NCBI RefSeq assembly: GCF_004208415.1
Contig: NZ_CP035758.1
Span: 5,022,001 to 5,086,000 of the forward strand
Direction: 5' to 3'
DNA from: Ktedonosporobacter rubrisoli
GTDB lineage: Bacteria; Chloroflexota; Ktedonobacteria; Ktedonobacterales; Ktedonobacteraceae
Length of the DNA stretch: 64,000 bases
Made by a program: the position numbers and the translations under genes. Position 1 is the stretch's first letter. The number at the start of each line of letters is the position of its first letter. The notes under the pieces were generated by a model. That model ran no database searches. It was given only the letters and a program-made list of their open reading frames with translations, and was not told the origin of the DNA. Positions 6,670 through 15,212 of the stretch are shown one piece after another.

Positions 6670-9330
6670 TCAGCGGGCGTGCGTCACGGTACCGGCATCC
6701 CCATCAACCGTAATACGTTGTCCACTATGCAGGCGCTCCGTCGCTACGCCAGTGCCAAGCACGGCTGGGATGTGATATTCGCGCGCCACAATTGAGCTAT
6801 GGCTGAGTGGACCGCCCACGTCGGTCACCACACCTGCCGCCAGTGAGAAGAGAGGAGTCCAGGCCGGAGTGGTAATTCTCGCGACCAGGATATCGCCTTG
6901 CTTCATCTGATGAAACTCGCTGGGATTGATAATCACGCGCGCCGGGCCAGTCACACAACCCGGGCTGGCTCCAATTCCCTTAAGCGTATCGCCCTCAGCC
7001 TGCTCGGTCTGCGCCGGCATGAAGCGGCTAAAATCCATGCCAAGGAAGCGCGCGCCGCCTTTTATGGGCAAGGCTGCAGGAGGCGGCACGGCACGCTCTC
7101 TCTCCCAGAGAGCCCGCCGCTCGGCGACAACGGTATGATAATCTACGAGCTGCTGCTGCGCATCAAGCGCTTTTGTGGCCACATGCAGATCATCCAGAGT
7201 GAGCCAGAACACGTCATCAAGTTCATTGGCAACACCGGCTTCAGTTATGCGGCGCCCAATCTCGCGCAGCATGCGGCGCAAAATTGGCCAACCTAAGCCC
7301 ACATCGGCAAGAGCGTTCTCGCGTAAAGGCGCAAGATGCTGGGCCCACCCCAATAATTTTCGGAATAGCCGTAAACGCAGACCTCGCAAGCGCAAGAGGG
7401 TCGCCTGCACAGCCTGCACACGAGCCGATGCAGTTTTTTGCTGGCGAATATAAGGAGCAGGCGCCTCTTCATCCAAGAAGTACTTGAGGGCTTCAAGCAA
7501 AGAGGCCGGGTCTTCCGCAGGGACAGGTTTTGCAAAGTCGAGATCATAGATTGCCGCCCCAAATTTTGCCAGGTGAGCTTCGAAGCGCTGCCGAAACTCT
7601 GCCCATAATTCTTTATCCACACCCTCTATCTGCTCACGCTGATAGGCAGAGGCAAATTCCGCACTCGACATACCTGCCAGGGCCTCGGCAAGCTGTGGCT
7701 GTACACGTACCCAGCGGGCCAGATCGTACAGAGATTTCTCTGCCTGAATAGGTATGCTATCATAGCCCAGCAGGAACGTAGTAGCTGTGGGATCTCCACG
7801 ACGCTTAATGAGCCGATTATAGGCAATTGTAAAGAACATCTCGCTCATGTAGGCATCTGGCAGAATGCCGGATTGGATACAGAGATAGTACCACGCTGCT
7901 TTAGCAACAATCTCCTGAGCGCCAGCCAGTAAGTTTTCGGCAGATTCAGTCTCTAGATCAACAACCTGCCAGCGTTTGACGAGCTCCGCATATCTGGCAT
8001 GTTCCTGCCGCCAGCGCTGCTCAGCGCTACGAAACAGGCGCGGAAGTTCGATGCCAAGGAGACGTGGCATGGAGAGCATCGTCCTGGCCGCCTGAGAAGC
8101 TGTAAGAGTTATATCATAGTAACCATATCCATTAATAATGGCGAACATATCCATTGGAAAGGAGAAACGGAGCTCTGCCATTAATGAGTCCATCACCTTA
8201 GACCACTCAGGAAGGCCGAGCGTGGCAAACAGCGGCGAAAGAGGGTCGGGCAGTAATTCGAATACGCTGGCGCGCACATAACGCCCCTGCGCATTGGGAA
8301 GCTGCCATTGCAGAGCTGGCTGGGGTTGCGCACTGTTGGCAGTTTCGGACAATGTGGTAATCGGGCGAGCCTGGACGATAAAGAAGCGCTCCTTCTGCAG
8401 GGCCCATTCAATATCCATCGGCTGCCCATAGAGCTGCTCGATTTGTGTGCCAAGTTGAGCCAGTTCAGCGGCCTGGGATGGCGCCAGGACGGCCGTGTAC
8501 CGGCGATCCTGTGGTACTGGTTCCTCACGCGTCCCCTCAGCCACACGCGTGGTCATAAGCGCTTTATCGGCAACCTCCATTGAGCGGACGGCACCATTTG
8601 CTTTCTCCACAACTATCGTATCCGGCGTCACCAGCCCACTAACGATAGCCTCACCTAATCCCCAGGCTGCATTAATCATTACCTCTTGCCGACTACCGTT
8701 CAACGGGTTGGCAGTAAACAACACGCCAGAAGCATCAGCAGACACCAGCTCTTGCACTACGACGGCAAGACTTACATCCTGCGGAGCAATATGATTACGC
8801 GCCCGATAGCCAATAGCACGTGCAGTCCAGAGGGAGGCCCAGCAACGTTTCACGGCATCCAGCAGCATGGCTTGCCCCCGCATATTGAGATAGCTCTCCT
8901 GCTGGCCCGCAAAGGACATCTCAGGCAAGTCTTCAGCCGTGGCCGAGGAGCGCACAGCGACCGGAACATCAGCCGAACCAAGCCGGGCATAGGCCTGGCA
9001 GATTGCCTCGGAGATTTCTTCTGGCATCACCCCAGCCATAAAAAGCTTACTGATCCGCTCTGAAGCCTCTTTGAGCGTGGCAGGCTGCTCAGGGGTAGCA
9101 GTCGAGACGGCGGCCAGAATTTGCTCCTGCAGCCCATTTTCCGTGACAAAACGCTGATAGGCCCTGGTTGTAATATGAAAGCCAGGAGGTACGGGAAGAT
9201 TGGCCCCAGCGAGGCGGGCCAGAGAAGCTCCTTTTCCACCCACAAATGAAAGCTGGGCAGCGGCATCATCCAGCGCTAAAACGAGAGGAATATCCTGTTT
9301 ATCGCTCACTGCGATCTCTTGAAGTGTCAT
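6670..9330 (-). CDS. Rifampicin-phosphotransferase-like enzyme (ATP-grasp + swivelling His domain)
   Basis: An 886-residue protein. Residues ~15-330 form the PEP-synthase/PPDK-type ATP-grasp domain (SFVGGKGASLARL, PVAVRSSATAEDLPEMSFAG, MDIEWAL, FIVQARPITT). Residues ~340-770 form a helical middle domain. The last ~90 residues are the phosphohistidine domain (DVGGPLSHSSIVAREY, catalytic His). The C-terminal PEP/pyruvate-binding barrel of true PEP synthase is absent, and this three-part layout and length match rifampicin phosphotransferase. That enzyme inactivates rifamycins with ATP, giving AMP and Pi. Relatives in non-producers may act on other substrates. The start overlaps the stop of the upstream TetR gene (ATGA), so regulator and enzyme share an operon. 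Confidence 0.8.
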   Translation of the reverse strand: MTLQEIAVSDKQDIPLVLALDDAAAQLSFVGGKGASLARLAGANLPVPPGFHITTRAYQRFVTENGLQEQILAAVSTATPEQPATLKEASERISKLFMAGVMPEEISEAICQAYARLGSADVPVAVRSSATAEDLPEMSFAGQQESYLNMRGQAMLLDAVKRCWASLWTARAIGYRARNHIAPQDVSLAVVVQELVSADASGVLFTANPLNGSRQEVMINAAWGLGEAIVSGLVTPDTIVVEKANGAVRSMEVADKALMTTRVAEGTREEPVPQDRRYTAVLAPSQAAELAQLGTQIEQLYGQPMDIEWALQKERFFIVQARPITTLSETANSAQPQPALQWQLPNAQGRYVRASVFELLPDPLSPLFATLGLPEWSKVMDSLMAELRFSFPMDMFAIINGYGYYDITLTASQAARTMLSMPRLLGIELPRLFRSAEQRWRQEHARYAELVKRWQVVDLETESAENLLAGAQEIVAKAAWYYLCIQSGILPDAYMSEMFFTIAYNRLIKRRGDPTATTFLLGYDSIPIQAEKSLYDLARWVRVQPQLAEALAGMSSAEFASAYQREQIEGVDKELWAEFRQRFEAHLAKFGAAIYDLDFAKPVPAEDPASLLEALKYFLDEEAPAPYIRQQKTASARVQAVQATLLRLRGLRLRLFRKLLGWAQHLAPLRENALADVGLGWPILRRMLREIGRRITEAGVANELDDVFWLTLDDLHVATKALDAQQQLVDYHTVVAERRALWERERAVPPPAALPIKGGARFLGMDFSRFMPAQTEQAEGDTLKGIGASPGCVTGPARVIINPSEFHQMKQGDILVARITTPAWTPLFSLAAGVVTDVGGPLSHSSIVAREYHIPAVLGTGVATERLHSGQRITVDGDAGTVTHAR

Positions 9331-10067
9331 GCCTCTACTTCTTTCTGAAATTGCTCACGCGCAATTTCTACAGAACGATCCAGGTACTGCAAAAAGATTG
9401 AAGAGATTTTCTGCAATTCAGCAGTTGAAGCAGCATGAGCAGGCTCAAGGATACGTTTCCCAGTCTCGGCCATTAGTTCCGCCATCTCTTCGTCAGAAAG
9501 CGCATATTCATCAGACATCAATGGGGCAACGAGAAAAAATCCGGTAAAGATGGCCGAAAACATATATATCTGTTTGGTCAAGCTGAGATCAGTACGCACA
9601 AGGCCATGCTCACGCAAAAATTCAAAATAGAGTTTGAAACCCTCCATCTTCTCCAAATGGGCCGCATTACTCTGCTCTCTATGAGCCAGCTTGCCAAGCA
9701 CTTCCATATCGCGCATAATAACTGCTTTCAGCAGCGGGCTCTGCAGAAGAGCAAGCGCCGAGTGTTTGAGCAGCCCGGAAAGTGTAGTACCCTCGGGATC
9801 GGCGCTAACGCGTTGCTTAATATCCTCTGCGACTACTACTTTTTCGCGCCTGATGAGCGCCGCAAACAGCTCTTCCCTGGTCTTCCAGTGCAGATACATG
9901 GTAGCCTTCGCCACTCCGGCTTGCCTGGCAATATCATCAAGAGTGGTCTTATTGTAGCCCCAGCGTAGGATCAAAGCCGCCGCCGCATCTAGAATACGGT
10001 GCGCGCGCGCCTCACGCCTGGTGAATTCTTGTGCCTGGGGATTCGCTTGCTGGCCCTGATATACCAA
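9327..10067 (-). CDS. TetR/AcrR-family regulator of the phosphotransferase-like gene
   Basis: A 246-residue regulator with a TetR HTH near the N-terminus (TTLDDIARQAGVAKATMYLHWKTREELFAAL, residues ~42-72) and a helical ligand-binding domain after it. It is the first gene of a two-gene operon, and its last codon overlaps the ATG of the downstream enzyme by four bases. By family habit it represses its own operon until a small molecule binds. If the enzyme is a true rifamycin kinase, the ligand could be a rifamycin-like compound; this is inference. Confidence 0.8.
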   Translation of the reverse strand: MVYQGQQANPQAQEFTRREARAHRILDAAAALILRWGYNKTTLDDIARQAGVAKATMYLHWKTREELFAALIRREKVVVAEDIKQRVSADPEGTTLSGLLKHSALALLQSPLLKAVIMRDMEVLGKLAHREQSNAAHLEKMEGFKLYFEFLREHGLVRTDLSLTKQIYMFSAIFTGFFLVAPLMSDEYALSDEEMAELMAETGKRILEPAHAASTAELQKISSIFLQYLDRSVEIAREQFQKEVEA

Positions 10068-10135
10068 AGGTGTTCTCCTTTTTTAATAATGATATGACCA
10101 TTTCAGCTTATTTAGTCACTCGAACAGCTAATAGA

Positions 10136-10164
10136 AATATAGCCTTCTAAAAGCCAAAAGTCAA
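10136..10164 (-). promoter_or_regulatory. Promoter of the TetR-phosphotransferase operon
   Basis: On the minus strand TTGACT (10164-10159) and TATATT (10141-10136) are separated by exactly 17 bases, a near-consensus housekeeping promoter 70 bases upstream of the tetR ATG. The sequence between it and the gene (GTGACTaaat...GGTCATATC) could hold the operator, but no clean palindrome is seen. Confidence 0.6.
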
Positions 10165-10889
10165 GGGAGTGGAATTGCTTAAGAAAAAATAGCCTGATGA
10201 ATTGACTTTTTCCAACAATAACTCTATACTAATAAGTAACACGAACTAGAAAGGTTCTTTTATGTACGGACCAATACCCACTCGGCGCAGCGGATTGCTG
10301 TGTTATTAGTTGTCCATTGAGCTTATCTTAGCGTTTTGTGCTTATCCAATGGGTGTTTGCCACTTATACAGGCTTGAGCTTCCCTTATAAAGGTCGAAGC
10401 CTCATGTAAGTTTGGCTTTTATACGTTACCTTTTCTTGCACCCTCTTACGTAAGAAAAGTTTCAATGACAACAGCTTAAAGGCATTTTGCCCGCGAGCTC
10501 CATTCTTTCTTCAAGAAGCAGCAATCCCTGCGCCTCCTCCTTCACTGATTCTACCTTGTTTTCCCGACCCGGGGATGAGTTTGCCTTTTTCGCTTCGTGC
10601 AAGCCTATTTTAGCATGCCAGAAGTCGAGAAATCGGCCCGCGCGTAGCAACGTCATGTCAGCTTATCGAGCAGGCCCAGGCACGAGTAAAATAGATCCTC
10701 ATCCCTCCTAATCCTATTCCAGGTATCAGGAGTTTTAGATCTTGACCACAGCACTAGAAGAGAGGTTCTTTATGCGTAAACCAGCGGTATGTTCAGTCGC
10801 GGTGTTTGACCACACGCTCACCTTGCAGTTTTTGCAACCTGTTCAAGCAACATTTCATAGATTGAAAATACAGAATAAGAGGTCATACA
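10165..10889. other. Long non-coding stretch upstream of the RNHCP gene
   Basis: No convincing gene is seen in about 725 bases. Visible structure: a 12-bp perfect palindrome TCTTACGTAAGA at 10444-10455, and an AGGCTT/AAGCCT inverted repeat at 10370-10402. Similar start-like contexts (CTAGAAAGGTTCTTTTATG near 10263 and CTAGAAGAGAGGTTCTTTATG near 10773) each open a frame without recognisable protein. One of these could be a leader of the RNHCP gene. Confidence 0.4.
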
Positions 10890-11375
10890 GTGCGAACATA
10901 TCGCCATTCGCGAGGTTCAGGCAGGCAATATCGCCATACAGACTATACACCGAGGCATCGTAACAGACGTTTAGCGGGTCAGGACTTTAAGTGCAAGCAT
11001 TGCCGACGTTTTATTGGTCCACCGCCTTCAGGTGGCTATCATCGCAATCACTGCCCGTTCTGCCTTTATTCTTGCCACGTTGATGATCAGCACTCGGGGG
11101 ATAGGATGAGCACCTGTGGAGCTAAAATGCAGCCCATCGGTACCTTCCAGCGGGCTAAGGGAGAATATGTCCTGGTTCATCGTTGCCTTGGCTGCGGCTT
11201 TGAACGCTTTAATCGGATTGCTGCCGATGACGACTTTGAGCTTGTACTTTCCCTACCCACGCTGCCACCGCGCAGCAAACACGAGGAAAAAATGCAGCGC
11301 TTACAGATGCTGCTGGAGAACCAGAGCGAATATTATATTCATGAAGAAGATGAGGACGCCATAGATCTCTATTAG
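10890..11375 (+). CDS. RNHCP-domain zinc-binding protein
   Basis: A 161-residue protein. After a basic N-terminus (1-32) comes the RNHCP domain: FKCKHCRRFI, GGYHRNHCPFCLYSCHVD, GDRMSTCGAKMQPI, HRCLGCGFERFNRIAADD. The family name comes from the RNHCP motif, which is intact here; the Cys/His pairs probably bind zinc. The function of the family is unknown, though the basic tail hints at nucleic-acid binding. The GTG at 10890 is chosen because AAGAGG precedes it at good distance and the basic N-terminus is in frame. The C-terminus is acidic. Confidence 0.8.
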   Translation: MRTYRHSRGSGRQYRHTDYTPRHRNRRLAGQDFKCKHCRRFIGPPPSGGYHRNHCPFCLYSCHVDDQHSGDRMSTCGAKMQPIGTFQRAKGEYVLVHRCLGCGFERFNRIAADDDFELVLSLPTLPPRSKHEEKMQRLQMLLENQSEYYIHEEDEDAIDLY

Positions 11376-11397
11376 TGGTGCTCATCACTCGCTAAAC

Positions 11398-11435
11398 AGC
11401 TAAGGCTTGGCGCCGCTACGCGTTGAGCCTTAGCT
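11398..11435 (+). terminator. Rho-independent terminator
   Basis: AGCTAAGGCT (11398-11407) pairs with AGCCTTAGCT (11426-11435), a perfect 10-bp stem with an 18-base GC-rich loop, followed by TTCGCTTT. It closes the RNHCP gene. The region 11436-11800 up to the response regulator holds no gene; it probably contains that operon's promoter. Confidence 0.7.
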
Positions 11436-11800
11436 TTCGCTTTACAGAATTTCAGTTCCGCTTACTTTTGGCTACTTTCTAAGCAACACATATCGACAGA
11501 TCTTGCGCAGTAGTTTACACTATAGACGATACAATTAGCCTCATCAATCAATTTAGTATTTCTATGTAAAATATCATGGCCATTTATCGGTCATCTTTTG
11601 TGCCCATGTGGGTTCCAGAAAAAGGTACTGGTGCATAATGTGATCTGCCAGATCAAGATTGTGCGCACGAGAGGAACAAGCGTTCCTCAGCTATCTGTCT
11701 CAGGCAGAATAGCACCTTTCCCACTTGTAAATCGTCCTGATGGCATGTGACAATATAGACATAAAGCATTAACGATAAGAGGTATGCAGGAGGCGCGTTC

Positions 11801-12538
11801 ATGGCTACCATTCTCGTAGTTGAGGACGAGATAGACATTTGTAACTTGATCCGTACCGAACTAGAAGCCGAAGGCCATCTCGTTTATCAGGCTTTCGATG
11901 GCAATACAGCCCTGACCCATGTCGAGGCATATCATCCACACCTGGTCCTGCTGGACTGGATGTTACCCGGCCTGGATGGCTTATCAGTCTGTCGCCGCAT
12001 ACGGCAAAAGCATCTAGTGCCTATTATTATGCTCACAGCGCGCACCGAAGAAGTTGATCGCATCCTGGGCCTGGAAGTCGGAGCCGACGATTATATCAGT
12101 AAACCTTTTAGTATTCGCGAAGTTACGGCACGTGTACGAGCGATCTTAAGGCGCGTCGATCTTGACCAGCGTGGCGTCCAGCGCACGCCCGCACCGGCTC
12201 CAGTCAATGTGCCAGCCGCTCAACAGTCTGCTGCGCCTTCCGGTCCCAGTCCAATTATTCGTGGACCCCTGCAGATTCATGCCGCTGAGCGCGCGGTCCT
12301 GCTCAACGGCAGGGAGATCGATCTAACTCCCAAAGAATATGAGCTCGTGCTCTTGCTTGCCTCCCATCCTGGCAGAGCGTTCAGCCGTGAGTTTCTATTG
12401 CAGCAATTATGGGGCTACGACTACGATGGCTTTGATCGTACTGTCGACACTCACATTACCCGGCTACGCAAAAAATTGGGCCCTCTGGGGGAAAAAATTG
12501 TGACGGTCTGGGGAGTTGGCTATCGTTTTATACAATAG
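11801..12538 (+). CDS. OmpR/PhoB-family response regulator
   Basis: A 245-residue regulator. The receiver domain (~3-118) carries acidic residues in VEDEIDI, the phospho-acceptor Asp in LVLLDWMLPGLDG, the Thr of MLTARTEEVD and the Lys of YISKPFS. A long Pro/Ala/Gln linker (~128-150) leads to a winged-helix DNA-binding domain (~153-245; LTPKEYELVLLLASHPG, VDTHITRLRKKLG). It is followed by a histidine kinase in the same direction and surely pairs with it. GCAGGAGGCG lies before the ATG. The input signal is unknown. Confidence 0.9.
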   Translation: MATILVVEDEIDICNLIRTELEAEGHLVYQAFDGNTALTHVEAYHPHLVLLDWMLPGLDGLSVCRRIRQKHLVPIIMLTARTEEVDRILGLEVGADDYISKPFSIREVTARVRAILRRVDLDQRGVQRTPAPAPVNVPAAQQSAAPSGPSPIIRGPLQIHAAERAVLLNGREIDLTPKEYELVLLLASHPGRAFSREFLLQQLWGYDYDGFDRTVDTHITRLRKKLGPLGEKIVTVWGVGYRFIQ

Positions 12539-12724
12539 CGTTAGTAAGTAGAGTGCTGTATGAGCCAGGAGGAGTGGAAGGTAGATCCATCCATAGTTGT
12601 CACAGTTTCGTAACATTTTAGCCATACGCTAGCTACACTGATACCATATAGTGGAAAAGCAGAAAGTTCAAAGCTATATGCAGCACTCCAGCACTGTGCG
12701 GAAATAAGAGCCAAGAGGTAACCA

Positions 12725-14197
12725 ATGCTAACTTATCTGATACGTCCAATCCAAAGTAGCCAGACCTATCTCAATCTCCTATATACATTTGTAGCATGTA
12801 TTCTTGGCATCTTCTATTTTCCATTTGTGCTACTGGCCCTCGTTCTTGCGATGACTGCACCTATTATCATTGTCATCATTCCTCTCGCCGCCGGCGTGCT
12901 TGCCTGCTGCTGGTACTTCGCAGCGTTTGAGCGCATATTAGTTATGTCCTGGTTACATATCGACATTGCGCCAATGTCCAAACCACGACAGCCACATGAT
13001 AGATGGTATCAACGCCTGCTGGGCCAGATAAGCAATTCTGTCCTATGGAAAAGCCTTGCTTATCTACTTTTAAAGTTTCCCTTTGCCGTGACAGTTTTCT
13101 GCCTCTCCGCCGGCTTACTGCCCTCCGGTATTGCTGTTGGTCTTGTCTTTCTGCTGATCATGCTTGTCTTCTTGCCTTTCTTCTATCTCTGCGCGCTGAT
13201 TTTTTATGGCAGAAGAGCAGGCGCATCATTATCTCAATATATACGCCTATCACTCATTATTGGCACCATTATCTCCTGTTCCTGGCTATATGTCCTTAAC
13301 TTCCTGACGCAATGGTGGGCTCGCTTTGGCCAAACCATGTTAGGAATGGGCGACCAGGCACGCCGCCTGACCGAGGCGACCTTAATCGCCGAACAGGAAC
13401 GCGCTAAAGCCTTGCGGGCCGAACAGAGCCGTAACGAGCTCATTATCAATGTTTCACACGAGTTACGAACGCCAGTCGCTAGCATTCGGGGACATATAGA
13501 ATCGCTCTTAATCTCCTGCGATGAGGAGGCTACAGCTGCTCCAAGTCCCGAGGTTTTGCGCAACTATCTCAATATAGTCCACCGCGAATCGCTGCGACTG
13601 GGATCGCTGGTTAATGATCTATTATCATTGGCCCGCGCAGAAGCCAGCGAGTTACGCCTGAATATGGAGCCGGTCGCGGCCGGAAATGTGGTCGAAGAAG
13701 TCTATCAAACCTTAATGCCTCTGGCCCGCCGTGAGCGCCAGATCGTCCTTATACGCAGTGTAGTCCCGGTACTTCCTCGTGTGATGGCAGACCGTCAAAG
13801 GCTCACACAAGTATTGCTCAATCTGGTACGTAATGCCATTACTTATACGCCCGATGGCGGTATTGTCTCCATTACGCTACGCCAGATCTCTCAAGATCAG
13901 CTGGAACTTGCTGTCGCCGATACCGGCATTGGCATCTCTCCTGAGGATCAGAAACGCATCTTTGATCGCTTCTATCGCACCGATGCTTCACGTACCCGGA
14001 GTTCGGGCGGCTTCGGTCTGGGACTTTCTATTGTCTATGATTTCGTTACAGCGATGGGCGGAAGCATCAGCGTAGAAAGCAGAGAGGGAGAAGGAAGCTG
14101 CTTCCGCGTGATCTTGCAAATTGCCCAGATATCCCAGCTCTACCCTCAACCAGCTACGCAACCCCTGAGAAGGCCGAGCGTCCCACGCACCTATTAA
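12725..14197 (+). CDS. Membrane sensor histidine kinase (HisKA type)
   Basis: A 490-residue kinase with several N-terminal membrane helices (~15-70, ~100-200) and no large outer loop, so it probably senses a signal within or near the membrane. The HisKA box is NVSHELRTPVASIRGHIESL (~241-260), then the ATPase domain with N-box NLVRNAITYTPDGG, G1 DTGIGISPEDQKRIFDRFYR and GGFGLGLSIV. It partners the OmpR-type regulator 186 bases upstream. AAGAGGT precedes the ATG. A terminator hairpin follows its stop. Confidence 0.9.
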   Translation: MLTYLIRPIQSSQTYLNLLYTFVACILGIFYFPFVLLALVLAMTAPIIIVIIPLAAGVLACCWYFAAFERILVMSWLHIDIAPMSKPRQPHDRWYQRLLGQISNSVLWKSLAYLLLKFPFAVTVFCLSAGLLPSGIAVGLVFLLIMLVFLPFFYLCALIFYGRRAGASLSQYIRLSLIIGTIISCSWLYVLNFLTQWWARFGQTMLGMGDQARRLTEATLIAEQERAKALRAEQSRNELIINVSHELRTPVASIRGHIESLLISCDEEATAAPSPEVLRNYLNIVHRESLRLGSLVNDLLSLARAEASELRLNMEPVAAGNVVEEVYQTLMPLARRERQIVLIRSVVPVLPRVMADRQRLTQVLLNLVRNAITYTPDGGIVSITLRQISQDQLELAVADTGIGISPEDQKRIFDRFYRTDASRTRSSGGFGLGLSIVYDFVTAMGGSISVESREGEGSCFRVILQIAQISQLYPQPATQPLRRPSVPRTY

Positions 14198-14217
14198 GGC
14201 ACTCAACAGCAAAATAA

Positions 14218-14253
14218 AATCCCTGAGAGGCATATAGCAAACTCTCAGGGATT
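14218..14253. terminator. Bidirectional terminator hairpin
   Basis: AATCCCTGAGAG (14218-14229) pairs with CTCTCAGGGATT (14242-14253), 12 bp with a 12-base loop. AAAATAAA lies before it and a T-run overlaps its end, so it can stop transcripts from both the kinase and the convergent small gene. Confidence 0.75.
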
Positions 14254-14299
14254 TTGCAGGACATAACCATCTTTATATTATCAGCAAAGCCTGAACTAT

Positions 14300-14758
14300 T
14301 TATTCTTCCTCATCTGCATCTTCAACATCATAATCTAAGTTCTCTGGCTCATAGGTGTCTTCTTCTTCTTCCTCTTCCAAATAGGTTCGGCCTGTATAAC
14401 GAGCCATATATGACTCTTTTTGAATATGAATCGTAGGATGGATAACAGGGAAAGGCTTTAGTCCTTCCGGCCCCGTTGGACCTTCCATCTGCGTCTCATA
14501 GGCAGGAACGCTTTCACGCACCAGCACTTCTTCCTCTATAGCCATCGCTTCGAAACCCAAGCGTCGCAGATCCATCACCATTCCAGGCCACGTGTCATCG
14601 GCCGCAATCGCCCACCACTCACGCCCCATATATCGTACGGGTCGAACGCGTAAAGGTCGGTTGAGATCGCCCAGATTAGCCAACAACGTTTCCCGTTTAT
14701 GCTCGGCTTTTTTCACGATAGTGAACCGTCCCTTCTTTACTAAAGCACTACTACACAA
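14300..14758 (-). CDS. Small acidic protein of unknown function
   Basis: A 152-residue protein with no recognised domain. The first ~75 residues are mixed and slightly basic (KKGRFTIVKKAEHKRETLL, VRYMGREWWAIAADDTWPGM), and the last ~25 are strongly acidic (LEEEEEEDTYEPENLDYD). It lies alone between two two-component systems and is convergent with the kinase. Start choice is uncertain because no strong ribosome site is visible. Nothing ties it to a pathway. Confidence 0.55.
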   Translation of the reverse strand: MCSSALVKKGRFTIVKKAEHKRETLLANLGDLNRPLRVRPVRYMGREWWAIAADDTWPGMVMDLRRLGFEAMAIEEEVLVRESVPAYETQMEGPTGPEGLKPFPVIHPTIHIQKESYMARYTGRTYLEEEEEEDTYEPENLDYDVEDADEEE

Positions 14759-15089
14759 TTCTTTCTACCACCTGGGTTTCGCCCGATAAAGTTTTCTTCA
14801 CAAACCTTTTCTTTGTTAAACGCCACAAGGTGGAAATCTATTGCGTGTTTATACCATACCACATAAATCAGGTAATTTGCTAGTAAGCCAACATACTAAT
14901 ACGTTATGATCAATTATGGTTATCTATGATATATCTCAACTACTATCTTAACACATTTATGCTACCTATCCAGCAACCCCCACCTTTATTTCTCAGCCGG
15001 CTTTCCTCTTCCAATCTCGTGCCGCCTGAGAGGAGAAGGAAGGCGAAAATTGGGATGCACGCTCTCTCTGATCATTGAGCTCTTCAGAA
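14759..15089. other. Non-coding stretch between divergent genes
   Basis: About 330 bases, AT-rich in the middle (14850-14960), with no open frame worth calling. It should hold the promoter of the small acidic protein on the minus strand, but no clear -35/-10 pair was found for it. Confidence 0.4.
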
Positions 15090-15118
15090 TTGACAGGTCC
15101 AGGAAAAAAGCGCATACT
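15090..15118 (+). promoter_or_regulatory. Promoter of the NarL-type two-component operon
   Basis: TTGACA (15090-15095) and CATACT (15113-15118) are 17 bases apart, 95 bases upstream of the kinase ATG. Confidence 0.6.
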
Positions 15119-15212
15119 TGGACTTATTGCTGTGCAGGTTTGTATAGCGACAAGGATGCGTTTACTTTAAGGTTCCCTGCTCTAGCAGCAGGTAAGAGGA
15201 TGGTGCAATGCT

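Noticed and set aside
6670-9330. PEP synthase or pyruvate phosphate dikinase
   Set aside because: The C-terminal PEP/pyruvate-binding barrel is missing and the middle domain is long, so this layout fits rifampicin phosphotransferase better.
10263-10310. Very short frame with a ribosome-site-like AGAAAGG, a possible leader peptide
   Set aside because: About 15 codons, far from any gene it could control; no attenuator structure was found next to it.
10742-10963. Open frame before the RNHCP gene
   Set aside because: It runs into the RNHCP gene in another frame and encodes no recognisable protein.
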